Assembly: GCA_025056865.1 (NCBI GenBank)
Contig: JANWVO010000032.1
Coordinates: forward strand, 62,001 to 126,000
Direction of reading: 5' to 3'
Length of the DNA: 64,000 nt
Source of the DNA: Bryobacteraceae bacterium
GTDB taxonomy: Bacteria; Acidobacteriota; Terriglobia; Bryobacterales; Bryobacteraceae
A program made the position numbers and the translations under genes. The notes under the pieces were generated by a model. It was not told the origin of the DNA and made no database searches. It saw nothing but the letters and a program-made list of their open reading frames with translations. Positions 35,701-42,026 of this stretch are shown here, piece by piece; the stretch's first letter is position 1, and each line of letters begins with the position of its first letter.

Positions 35701-35858
35701 TCTACGGTCCGGGCATCAACCCGACCACCGGCGCCGCCGCTCCCGTCGACTCGCGCTTCATGCTGCTGCGCAACGCGGCAGGCGACTACAACCAGCCGAC
35801 GACGTCTCAGGTCGGCAATCCGTTCCAGGCCCAGTTCGGCATCCGGTTCTTCTTCTGA
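32790..35858 (+). CDS. Oar-like TonB-dependent receptor with carboxypeptidase-regulatory domain
   Basis: The 1022-residue outer-membrane protein has a signal peptide (about 1-21). An N-terminal carboxypeptidase regulatory-like beta-sandwich follows (about 26-115, Gly-Thr-Val-Leu-Asp-Pro-Lys-Gly-Ala-Val-Val-Pro-Gly-Ala). Next come a plug domain (Ile-Asn-Gly-Arg-Arg-Phe-Gln-Asp, then Gly-Gly-Val-Leu-Asn-Val-Ile-Thr-Arg-Ser-Gly-Thr-Asn) and a long beta-barrel ending in aromatic Gly-Ile-Arg-Phe-Phe-Phe. This family is much expanded in acidobacteria. Ligands are generally unknown, but uptake of plant-derived oligosaccharides is often suspected. The ATG at 32790 was chosen because the signal peptide starts there. 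GAGGAA lies 11 bases upstream. Confidence 0.92.
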   Translation: MIHTLRFGVILLACSLLVWGQADANKAQLSGTVLDPKGAVVPGASIKIRNVKTGFQRELKSGETGQFRAVQLDPGTYELVAESPGFAPTTLTGIELGVGASVSLDVTLQLQATTQSIEVSDTMINVALPAPAAMITAQAIENLPINGRRFQDFAALTPTVQVEPSRGQLSFAGQRGINGNIMVDGADYNQPFFGGIRGGERSNFNFTIPQGAIQEFQTVSSGYAAEYGRSTGGVLNVITRSGTNDVHGGGFYQNRHRELSAENPIFKRQPSESLQQMGGNVGGPIIRDRMFFFGAAEHQRANTPAQVIFTALQGITPTAATQEAYSFFKSLEQDFTRENRATAVTGKMDYAFAGGHRLTLRYNHSRSEEPNSVTVGGALNPFTNLALSNEGTEIDRTHFGTVQYTHLFSPRVVNDLKFSQSYEIRPRLSNSALPTVAAGVIGTFGARSFLPTTQDDYRTQITDSLTVLAGRHSLKFGMDLSLLSTAQLFGFNQFGAFSFQNTADIVGILDILGTGGSVPNRFDHPGVIYRRQIGNLLADFDAKQMALFAQDSWRVTNNLTLDLGVRWEGQWNPKVEANNTTLVNRVNVDYPLGRLDVTRIKDNLKQFMPRGGFAWTPFSGKRTVVRGHGGIFYAATPLLLFSGPTNNFRTPPGDVSIQIGPFASGSTTTVYQLFRQVGIDLNASQLGALPVIPVDRVQQAAALAAGGTAPDPLLGAALTMMAPEFYNPRSYQWGIGFEHQLTGNWIAGAQYQHVKAVHLQRNRDWNLPVPTVRATDGRPVFNRALRPVPQQGQYTTRESNAKSLYRALVLQTQYRSRKFTSGVFYTLSTNYSDDDNERNATGMNAMNPYDLRSEYHYSDIDARHLLSSYAVYTLPWGIEVSGILRARSGLPLNPVVGSDTDGNATNTDRPYKAVGVPFLRNEFRNRGVVTNNDLRILKSFSFRERYRVQLSAEFFNLFNLDNVVFAGQANIYGPGINPTTGAAAPVDSRFMLLRNAAGDYNQPTTSQVGNPFQAQFGIRFFF

Positions 35859-35876
35859 GCGCCGCACCGGGCCGCT

Positions 35877-35918
35877 GCGGCGCGGACGCCCGACGGCGTC
35901 CGCGCCGCTTTCCTTTTT
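35877..35918 (+). terminator. Rho-independent terminator after the TonB receptor
   Basis: A 14-bp perfect GC-rich stem (GCGGCGCGGACGCC with its complement) around a four-base loop CGAC is followed by TTTCCTTTTT. This is a classic intrinsic terminator 18 bp after the stop codon. Confidence 0.9.
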
Positions 35919-36037
35919 GCACGCCGCAACAGACCGGCGCCGTTCCCGGCGCTGCGGGTCCGGGATCTGCATGGAGGCGAACACGGAGAGCAGGGCCGGA
36001 GCGGCTTGGACCTCTGGTGGCGAACGCCTGCCTGCGC

Positions 36038-36043
36038 TATCAT
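36038..36043 (+). promoter_or_regulatory. -10-like box TATCAT, possibly leaderless promoter
   Basis: TATCAT ends seven bases before the GTG at 36051, the same geometry as the boxes before 4029, 4575 and 29229. It follows the terminator at 35877-35918, so the ArsC-like gene seems to have its own promoter. No clear -35. Confidence 0.38.
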
Positions 36044-36050
36044 CGAATCC

Positions 36051-36389
36051 GTGCCGAAGCTGAAGTTCTACACCAAGCCCACCTGAACGACCTGCCGGAA
36101 GGCCAGGAGTTTCCTGGCGGAACGCAGGGCGGAATTCGAGGCCGTCGACCTTTCGCGCGGCCTGAGCGTCGAAGAGCTGGACCACCTGATCGGCAGGCGC
36201 GACTATCGCGAGTTCCTGAACCCGAAAAACGAGCTGTACCGGCAGTTGGACATGAAGAACAACCCGCCGCCGCGCGAGGAAGCGTTGCGGCTGATGAGCG
36301 AAAATCCCAATCTCATCCGCCGCCCCATCCTGGTGAAAGGCGCGAAGGTGCTTGTGGGATTCGACCCGGATGCGTGGTCTGGCGCCTGA
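36051..36389 (+). CDS. ArsC/Spx-family protein with in-frame TGA at the catalytic Cys: candidate selenoprotein
   Basis: Reading from the GTG at 36051 gives Val-Pro-Lys-Leu-Lys-Phe-Tyr-Thr-Lys-Pro-Thr, then TGA (36084-36086), then Thr-Thr-Cys-Arg-Lys-Ala-Arg-Ser-Phe-Leu-Ala in the same frame. The frame stays open to the TGA at 36387. Total length is 112 codons, normal for ArsC/YffB/Spx thioredoxin-fold proteins. The C-terminal signature Arg-Arg-Pro-Ile-Leu-Val-Lys-Gly-Ala-Lys-Val-Leu-Val-Gly-Phe-Asp is intact. In Spx-type members the TGA position is the first Cys of Cys-x-x-Cys, so the motif would be Sec-Thr-Thr-Cys. A SECIS-like hairpin follows. The alternative is a pseudogene made by a single TGC/TGT to TGA change, but the rest shows no decay. 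Such proteins are thiol reductases or redox regulators. Confidence 0.75.
36091..36128 (+). promoter_or_regulatory. SECIS-like stem-loop downstream of the in-frame TGA
   Basis: The inner stem GCCAGGA (36102-36108) pairs perfectly with TCCTGGC (36112-36118) around a GTT loop. The outer stem CCTGC (36091-36095) pairs with GCAGG (36124-36128), with a small internal loop between. The loop begins 22 bases after the TGA and starts with G. This fits the described bacterial SECIS pattern: short stem, G at the apical loop, loop about 16-37 bases from UGA. GC-rich DNA forms hairpins easily, so this is support rather than proof. Confidence 0.6.
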
Positions 36390-36587
36390 CCGGCTGCTGC
36401 GTTTCCAGGGGGCCGCTATCCACGCCTGCGGCTCCGGGCGTCCGTTTCCGGGCGGCAGCGCGCGGGGCGGCCTTCCCCTTCCTGCCCTTCCTCTCTGGCG
36501 GTCCGGCTGCCGCGATTGCAGCGCCAGACATCGCCTTCGGGACTGATGGGTCCCCGAAAGGCGTGCCGCCGTGATATTCCTGAGGCT

Positions 36588-37736
36588 GTGATCAGCCGTA
36601 GAGATCTTGCCGTCCTCAGCGCCGGAGTCACCGCCATGAAGCGCGCCCGCGCCCAACAGAAGCCCGCCTATGGCGGCGCCCTTGCGAAATTCGAGGGCCG
36701 CTACGACCCGGAACTGTTCGACTCGCTCGCGTGGACGCGCCGGCGGTATGAGGAGATGCCCCGTCAGCTCGCCTTCCGCGCCCGCAACCGCCGCGAGGCG
36801 CTCGCCTGGCAACGCAGGCTGCGGGCGAAGCTCGTCGAACTCCTCGGCGGCTTCCCGGCGCGCACGCCCCTGCGTCCGCAGGTGCTCGAAGTGAAGGAAT
36901 TCCCCGCCTTCACGCGCGAAAGCGTGATCTTCGAGTCCCGCCCGGGGCTTGGCGTTTTCGGCTATTTCTTCGTGCCGAAGAACAGGCCACACCCGCGGCC
37001 CGCACTCATCTGCGTGCCCGGCCACGGCCGCGGCGCCGATGATATCGCCGGCATCGACGAGAAGGGGCAGGACCGGACGGAGAAGGGACCCTACCAGTAC
37101 GACTTCGCCGTGCAGGCGGCCGAACGCGGCTTTGCTGCCTTCGCCATCGAGCCGCTCGGCTTCGGCTGCCGCCGCGATCCCGCCAGCCGCCGCCGGGGAC
37201 TCGGGCAGTCTTCCTGCCAGCCGGCTGCCGGCGCCGCATTGCTGTTCGGCGAGACGATGACCGGATGGCGCGTCTGGGACGTCATCCGCACCGTCGACTA
37301 TCTGGAGACCCGGTCCGAAGTGGACTCGCGCCGCATCGGACTGATGGGCATCAGCGGGGGCGGCACCATCACCACCTTCGGCGCGGCGCTCGAGCCGCGC
37401 ATCGCCGCGGCCCTGGTCAGCGGCTACCTGAACACGTTCCGCGACTCCATCCTGAGCATCTCCCACTGCATGGACAACTACGTGCCCGGCATCCTCCACT
37501 GGTGCGAGATGCACGACGTGGCCGGCCTGATTGCTCCGCGCCCCCTGTTCTGCGAATCGGGCGAGAAGGACGACATTTTCCCCGTCGAGGCCTTCCGCCG
37601 CTCTTTCAGCGAAGTGCAGAAAATTTACCGCATTTTCGGGGCGGAGGAGAATCTCGGCAGCGAAATTTTTCCAAAGGGGCACGAGTTTTCCGGCCGGCTG
37701 GGATTCCCTTTTCTCGAAAAACACCTGGGGGCTTAG
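36588..37736 (+). CDS. Exported alpha/beta hydrolase, dienelactone-hydrolase/acetyl-xylan-esterase-like
   Basis: The 382-residue product (GTG start) begins with a Tat-like motif Ser-Arg-Arg-Asp-Leu-Ala-Val-Leu-Ser-Ala-Gly. The hydrolase domain has the nucleophile Ser256 in Gly-Ile-Ser-Gly-Gly-Gly, a core strand Ala-Leu-Ile-Cys-Val-Pro-Gly-His-Gly-Arg-Gly, a late acid in Glu-Lys-Asp-Asp-Ile-Phe-Pro, and a likely His in Lys-Gly-His-Glu-Phe-Ser. Large members of this group include acetyl-xylan and other carbohydrate esterases, which would fit the nearby xylanase. The exact substrate is unknown. An ATG at 36546 is the alternative start. Confidence 0.8.
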   Translation: MISRRDLAVLSAGVTAMKRARAQQKPAYGGALAKFEGRYDPELFDSLAWTRRRYEEMPRQLAFRARNRREALAWQRRLRAKLVELLGGFPARTPLRPQVLEVKEFPAFTRESVIFESRPGLGVFGYFFVPKNRPHPRPALICVPGHGRGADDIAGIDEKGQDRTEKGPYQYDFAVQAAERGFAAFAIEPLGFGCRRDPASRRRGLGQSSCQPAAGAALLFGETMTGWRVWDVIRTVDYLETRSEVDSRRIGLMGISGGGTITTFGAALEPRIAAALVSGYLNTFRDSILSISHCMDNYVPGILHWCEMHDVAGLIAPRPLFCESGEKDDIFPVEAFRRSFSEVQKIYRIFGAEENLGSEIFPKGHEFSGRLGFPFLEKHLGA

Positions 37737-37741
37737 CCGCC

Positions 37742-38158
37742 ATGAACGGGTTCGAGATTCTCGAGCACACGGCGGACACGGGATTCCGCGTCCGCGCGCG
37801 GACGCTCGAGGATCTGTTCAGCCGCGCGGCGGAGGCTTTGACGGCCATCGCGTTGGACCCTTCGCAGGCGCAACCGCGCGAGCGGCGCGAGGCGGCGTGC
37901 TCGGGCGAGGCGCTGGAAGAGCGTCTCGTCAACTGGCTCAACGAGATTCTCTGGCTGCTCGACGGCGAGCGCTGGGTGCCGGCGCGCATCGAATCGCTGC
38001 ATCTGGAAGGCGATTCGGTCCGGGCAGCCGTGCTTGGCGAGCCGCGGGACGACCAGCGCCATCCGCCGCGCATCGTCGTCAAGGCGGTCACCTTTCACCA
38101 GCTTGTCATCCGTGAGCAAAATGGCATGTGGGAGGCCGAGGTTTTCCTCGACATCTGA
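37742..38158 (+). CDS. Archease, RtcB activator
   Basis: The 138-residue protein is an archease: start Phe-Glu-Ile-Leu-Glu-His-Thr-Ala-Asp-Thr-Gly-Phe with the metal-binding Asp in His-Thr-Ala-Asp. It has Leu-Val-Asn-Trp-Leu-Asn-Glu-Ile-Leu-Trp-Leu near 60-70, Val-Lys-Ala-Val-Thr-Phe-His near 112-118, and the terminal Val-Phe-Leu-Asp-Ile. Archease helps RtcB load GTP and turn over. Its stop is one base before the rtcB ATG, so the two are co-translated, which agrees with the known partnership. Confidence 0.93.
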   Translation: MNGFEILEHTADTGFRVRARTLEDLFSRAAEALTAIALDPSQAQPRERREAACSGEALEERLVNWLNEILWLLDGERWVPARIESLHLEGDSVRAAVLGEPRDDQRHPPRIVVKAVTFHQLVIREQNGMWEAEVFLDI

Positions 38159-38159
38159 C

Positions 38160-39590
38160 ATGCAGATCGAACGGATCGGCGAAGTCCGGTACAGGATTCC
38201 GAAAGGCGCGCGGCATGGGATGCGCACCGATGTGCTGTTCTATGCCAGCGAGGCGATTCTCGAGCAGGTACAGAAGGACCGGTCGCTCGAGCAGGCGATG
38301 AACGTCGCCTGCCTGCCCGGCATCGTCGGCCCGTCGCTGGCGATGCCGGACATCCACCAGGGCTACGGGTTTCCGATCGGCGGCGTCGCCGCCATGGATT
38401 GGGACAGCGGCGTCGTCAGCCCCGGAGGCGTCGGCTACGACATCAACTGCGGCGTGCGGCTGATCCGGACGAACCTGGAAAAGGACGAGGTCCGGGCGAG
38501 GATGAAGGAGCTGGTCGACCAGGTTTTCCGCGACGTGCCCTGCGGCGTTGGCGGAAAGGGCCACCTCGACATCAGCGAGAAGCAGCTCAACCAGATCCTC
38601 GAGCAGGGCGCCGCGTGGATGGTGGAGCACGGCTACGGCGAGCCTTCCGATATCGAGCACTGCGAGGAGCGCGGCTGCCTGCGCGGCGCCGATGCCGGCG
38701 AGGTCAGCGCCCGGGCCAAGGAGCGCGGCCGACCGCAGATCGGAACGCTCGGCAGCGGCAACCATTTTCTGGAAATCCAGTTCGTCCAGCGCATCCATGA
38801 CGAAGAGGCCGCCCGCTGCTACGGGCTCGAGGAAGGCCAGGTGGTGGTGCTGATCCATAGCGGCTCGCGCGGGCTGGGCCACCAGGTCTGCACGGATTTC
38901 CTCGCGCAGATGGGCGCGGCGATGAAGAAGTACGGCATTACGCTGCCGGACCGCCAACTGGCCTGCGTCCCCATCCAGAGCCCGGAGGGGCAGGCCTATC
39001 TGAAGGCGATGCGCGCGGCGGCCAACTTCGCCTGGGCCAACCGGCAGGCGATGCTGCACTTCGTCCGCGGCTCGTTCCAGAAGGTCTTTGGAAAGCACGT
39101 CCGGCTGGGCCTGATCTACGACGTCTGCCACAACATCGCCAAGCGCGAAAAGTACGATTACAACGGCCGTACCGTGGACGTGCTGGTGCACCGCAAGGGC
39201 GCCACGCGCGCCTTCCCGCCGGGCCACCCGGAGATCCCCGCTGACTACCGCGCCGTCGGCCAGCCGGTGCTGATTCCGGGCAGCATGGGCACCGCCTCCT
39301 GGGTGCTGGCCGGCTGCGAGGGCGCCATGCAGGAGAGCTTTGGCAGCGTCTGCCACGGCGCAGGGCGCGTTCTCAGCCGCCACGCGGCCAAGCATGGCCG
39401 CGATGCCCGCGCCGTGCAGCGCGAGCTGGAAGAGCGCGGCATCCTCGTCCGCAGCGAGACACGCGACGGCATCATCGAAGAGGTCCCGGAGGCTTACAAG
39501 GACGTCGACGAGGTCATCGAAACGGTCCACCGTGCGGGGCTGGCGCGCAAGGTGGCGCGGCTGCGGCCGATGGGCGTCATCAAGGGCTGA
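38160..39590 (+). CDS. rtcB: RNA-splicing ligase RtcB
   Basis: RtcB joins RNA ends bearing 2',3'-cyclic phosphate or 3'-phosphate to 5'-OH ends, using GTP and Mn. The 476-residue product has all landmarks: Met-Pro-Asp-Ile-His-Gln-Gly-Tyr-Gly-Phe-Pro-Ile-Gly, the metal site Tyr-Asp-Ile-Asn-Cys-Gly-Val-Arg, Ser-Gly-Asn-His-Phe-Leu-Glu, His-Ser-Gly-Ser-Arg-Gly-Leu-Gly-His, and Val-Cys-His-Gly-Ala-Gly-Arg with the guanylylated His. The frame extends upstream into archease, but the ATG at 38160 is the family start. Confidence 0.96.
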   Translation: MQIERIGEVRYRIPKGARHGMRTDVLFYASEAILEQVQKDRSLEQAMNVACLPGIVGPSLAMPDIHQGYGFPIGGVAAMDWDSGVVSPGGVGYDINCGVRLIRTNLEKDEVRARMKELVDQVFRDVPCGVGGKGHLDISEKQLNQILEQGAAWMVEHGYGEPSDIEHCEERGCLRGADAGEVSARAKERGRPQIGTLGSGNHFLEIQFVQRIHDEEAARCYGLEEGQVVVLIHSGSRGLGHQVCTDFLAQMGAAMKKYGITLPDRQLACVPIQSPEGQAYLKAMRAAANFAWANRQAMLHFVRGSFQKVFGKHVRLGLIYDVCHNIAKREKYDYNGRTVDVLVHRKGATRAFPPGHPEIPADYRAVGQPVLIPGSMGTASWVLAGCEGAMQESFGSVCHGAGRVLSRHAAKHGRDARAVQRELEERGILVRSETRDGIIEEVPEAYKDVDEVIETVHRAGLARKVARLRPMGVIKG

Positions 39591-39615
39591 GCGGCGCGGA
39601 CGCGCCTCCGGCCGC

Positions 39616-39621
39616 TAAACT
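39616..39621 (+). promoter_or_regulatory. -10-like box TAAACT near the GNAT gene
   Basis: TAAACT ends ten bases before the ATG at 39632, without an evident Shine-Dalgarno. It gives a promoter candidate close to the start codon, as in several other genes of this window. Confidence 0.3.
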
Positions 39622-39631
39622 GGTCTTCGCC

Positions 39632-40108
39632 ATGGTGGAGGTGCGACGCGCGCGGCCGGAAGAGGCCCCCATGCTGCTGGAACTGATTCTCGGGCTCGCC
39701 GAATACGAAAAGCTGGAGCCTCCCGATGCCGAAGCGCAGCAGCGGCTGGTGCGGGATATTTTCGGGCCCCGGCCGCGGCTGGAAGCCTGGCTCGTCTTCG
39801 TCGACGGTGCGCCGGCCGGGTATGCGCTCACGCTCGAAACATATTCGAGCTTTCTTGCTTTGCCCACCCTGTATCTGGAAGACATCTTCATCAAGCCGGA
39901 TTTCCGCGGCCGCGGAGCCGGAGGAGCGCTCTTCCGCCGGCTGGTGGAGGAAGCGCGGCGGCGCGGCTGCGGGCGGATGGAGTGGGTGGTGCTCGACTGG
40001 AACCGGCCGGCGCTCGGGTTCTACGAACACTTCGGCGCGCGCCGGCTCAGCGAATGGATCACCATGCGCCTGACACAGGAAGACTTCGCCCGGATTCTGG
40101 GAGAATAG
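39632..40108 (+). CDS. GNAT-family N-acetyltransferase
   Basis: The 158-residue product has the GNAT core with Tyr-Leu-Glu-Asp-Ile-Phe-Ile-Lys-Pro-Asp-Phe-Arg-Gly-Arg-Gly-Ala-Gly (about 81-97), where Arg-Gly-Arg-Gly-Ala-Gly is the acetyl-CoA pyrophosphate loop. Trp-Asn-Arg-Pro-Ala-Leu-Gly-Phe-Tyr (about 126-134) is motif B. The sequence around Leu-Ala-Glu-Tyr-Glu-Lys-Leu-Glu is typical of the diamine/spermidine acetyltransferase-like branch, but substrate cannot be fixed by eye. A membrane-protein gene follows after 7 bp. Confidence 0.88.
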   Translation: MVEVRRARPEEAPMLLELILGLAEYEKLEPPDAEAQQRLVRDIFGPRPRLEAWLVFVDGAPAGYALTLETYSSFLALPTLYLEDIFIKPDFRGRGAGGALFRRLVEEARRRGCGRMEWVVLDWNRPALGFYEHFGARRLSEWITMRLTQEDFARILGE

Positions 40109-40115
40109 CCGCATC

Positions 40116-40904
40116 ATGCGCCGCTCCGCCATATTGTGGATCCTCGCCTTCCTGATCACTGCCGCTTCCGCTGTCTACCAGCGGGTCACGGGCCCGACGC
40201 ATCCGAAACGGGGCAGAACGTCGCTCGCCGGACAGGAGATCCGCTACCGCCTGCCGCGCAGCATGGCGGGCGGCGATGCCGTGATCCGCGTCCCGGCTGC
40301 AAGCCCTCAGACAATCGGCACTCTGGCATGGAAGCGGCACAAGACGCGCGATGATTGGACCTACGTGGTGATGGCGCGCGAAGGGAGCGAGCTCGTCGGC
40401 AGGCTGCCGCAGCAGCCGCCCGCAGGCAAACTCGCCTACCGCGTCATCCTTCAGGACGGAAGCGAGCGCGTCACGCTCGGCGGCGAGCCGGTGGTGATCC
40501 GTTTCCGTGGCGAAGTGCCCCTGCCTGTGCTGGTGCTGCATGTAATCGCGATGTTCGGCGCGATGCTCGTGGGCACGCGCGCGGGCCTCGAGTACTTCCG
40601 TCCGGATCCCCGTTACGGCAGGCTCGTCTTGTGGACGCTGCTGTTGCTGACCGCCGGAGGCCTGATTCTCGGCCCTGTGGTGCAGAAGTACGCCTTCGGG
40701 GCGTATTGGACGGGCTGGCCCTTCGGAACGGATCTCACCGACAACAAGACCGCTGTCGCATGGCTTGCCTGGCTGGCCGCATGGTGGAGGCTGCGCCGCG
40801 CGCCGGAGCGCGCCGGCGCTTGGGTGCTCGGCGCTGCCATCGTGATGATGGCAGTCTTCGCCATTCCGCACAGCGTGCTGGGCAGCGAGCTCAAATACGA
40901 ATAA
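40116..40904 (+). CDS. Unknown integral membrane protein
   Basis: The 262-residue product has an N-terminal hydrophobic helix (about 5-20) and a soluble beta-rich part (about 35-125). Three or four transmembrane helices follow (about 130-255: Val-Leu-His-Val-Ile-Ala-Met-Phe-Gly-Ala-Met, then Leu-Trp-Thr-Leu-Leu-Leu-Leu-Thr-Ala-Gly-Gly, and others). Trp-Pro-Phe-Gly-Thr-Asp-Leu-Thr-Asp-Asn-Lys lies in a loop. No family was recognised. It is probably co-transcribed with the GNAT gene, and converges with the DUF1624-like gene 3 bp downstream. Confidence 0.75.
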   Translation: MRRSAILWILAFLITAASAVYQRVTGPTHPKRGRTSLAGQEIRYRLPRSMAGGDAVIRVPAASPQTIGTLAWKRHKTRDDWTYVVMAREGSELVGRLPQQPPAGKLAYRVILQDGSERVTLGGEPVVIRFRGEVPLPVLVLHVIAMFGAMLVGTRAGLEYFRPDPRYGRLVLWTLLLLTAGGLILGPVVQKYAFGAYWTGWPFGTDLTDNKTAVAWLAWLAAWWRLRRAPERAGAWVLGAAIVMMAVFAIPHSVLGSELKYE

Positions 40905-40907
40905 GCC

Positions 40908-42026
40908 TCACAGCATCCGCCACAGCGAGCTTTCCGGCTGCTTCCTCTTGAAGTCGCGGAAGCGGCGGCATGGCAGATACAGCGCCGCCACGCCGGCCAG
41001 CCACAGCGGATACAGAAGCCACTGCGGCGCCGCCTGGTTCCGGAATACGGCCATGGAAACCGCGCCGTACAGGTAGAAATGGGCAATGTAGAAAAACAGC
41101 GGCGCCTGCCCATAGACGATCAGCACGTCCGTGAAGCCGCGGGCGCGATTCCGCAGCCGGTCCAACGCCCAAAGCAGGAGGAGGTCCAGTCCCAGCATGA
41201 GCGACGCGAAAGCAAGGCTTGGCGGGTACTTCACGACAGTGAGCCACGCCATCCAGCCGCTGCCCTCGGCGAGCCGCAGGTTGCCGAACCCGCCCCCGGC
41301 GCGCACGACGGCGAAGAGGCTCACGAGCGCGGCGCCCGCCGGGAGGCACGCGGCGAGGGCGCGCTGCGGGTCCCTGCGCAGGAGACGCCCGAATCCCACT
41401 CCAAGGGCGCAGATGCCGAACCACGGCAGCAGCGGGTAGCCGCTCGCCACCAGCGCGTTCTGTCCGGGCGAAATCAGCAGCAGCGCCCACGTCGCCTGCG
41501 CGGCTTCGGCTCCGATGCGCGGCAGCACTGCGTTGGGCAGCAGCACAGCGGCAGCGCCGAGGGCGAGCCATGCGCCCGTCGCCAACCCGCTGAGCGCCCC
41601 GGCGAGCATCATGCTCAACCCGAGAGTCACCAGCACTCCGAGCACAATGGGCGACAGGGGCATGCCCTGCTGCCCCGCGGGCTGAAGCAGCGCCATCGGC
41701 GTCACTTCGAACGCGTAGCTGATGGCCGCCAGCAGGGCGCCGCGCAACAGGAAAAAGCGGCGCACCTGCCAGGCGCTCCAGCCTTTCCCCCGCCGTGAGG
41801 CTTCCAGCAGCGCCATGCCGGCGCCCATGAGCAGGAAAAAGCCGGGAGCGCAGAGGTGCGTCAGCCACCGGGTGAAAAACCACGAAGCGCTCCCGTACGC
41901 CGGCAACGGCTGGTTCCACATCTCGAAAGGGTGCACCCGCGCCAGCAGCAGCGAAGCGTGGTCCAGCGCCATCAGCACCATGATGAGCCCGCGCAGCGCA
42001 TCCGGCGCCGGCAGCCGCTCCTTCAT
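40908..42026 (-). CDS. DUF1624-like multi-spanning membrane protein
   Basis: The 372-residue protein has about ten transmembrane helices. It starts with Arg-Leu-Pro-Ala-Pro-Asp-Ala-Leu-Arg-Gly-Leu-Ile-Met-Val-Leu-Met-Ala-Leu-Asp-His, the signature of the heparan-alpha-glucosaminide acetyltransferase-like DUF1624 group. It continues with His-Leu-Cys-Ala-Pro-Gly-Phe-Phe-Leu-Leu-Met-Gly. Such proteins may transfer acyl groups across the membrane, but this is unproven. The frame runs further upstream, yet the ATG at 42026 overlaps the stop of the amidohydrolase by four bases and matches the family start. Confidence 0.8.
   Translation of the reverse strand: MKERLPAPDALRGLIMVLMALDHASLLLARVHPFEMWNQPLPAYGSASWFFTRWLTHLCAPGFFLLMGAGMALLEASRRGKGWSAWQVRRFFLLRGALLAAISYAFEVTPMALLQPAGQQGMPLSPIVLGVLVTLGLSMMLAGALSGLATGAWLALGAAAVLLPNAVLPRIGAEAAQATWALLLISPGQNALVASGYPLLPWFGICALGVGFGRLLRRDPQRALAACLPAGAALVSLFAVVRAGGGFGNLRLAEGSGWMAWLTVVKYPPSLAFASLMLGLDLLLLWALDRLRNRARGFTDVLIVYGQAPLFFYIAHFYLYGAVSMAVFRNQAAPQWLLYPLWLAGVAALYLPCRRFRDFKRKQPESSLWRML

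Noticed and set aside
36390-36587. Short frames between the ArsC-like gene and the hydrolase
   Set aside because: They overlap each other on several frames and carry no motif or ribosome site.
32715-37724. 1669-codon minus-strand frame across the TonB receptor, ArsC-like and hydrolase genes
   Set aside because: Antisense shadow created by high GC codon usage. It is low in hydrophobic core pattern and crosses a clear terminator and several sense genes.
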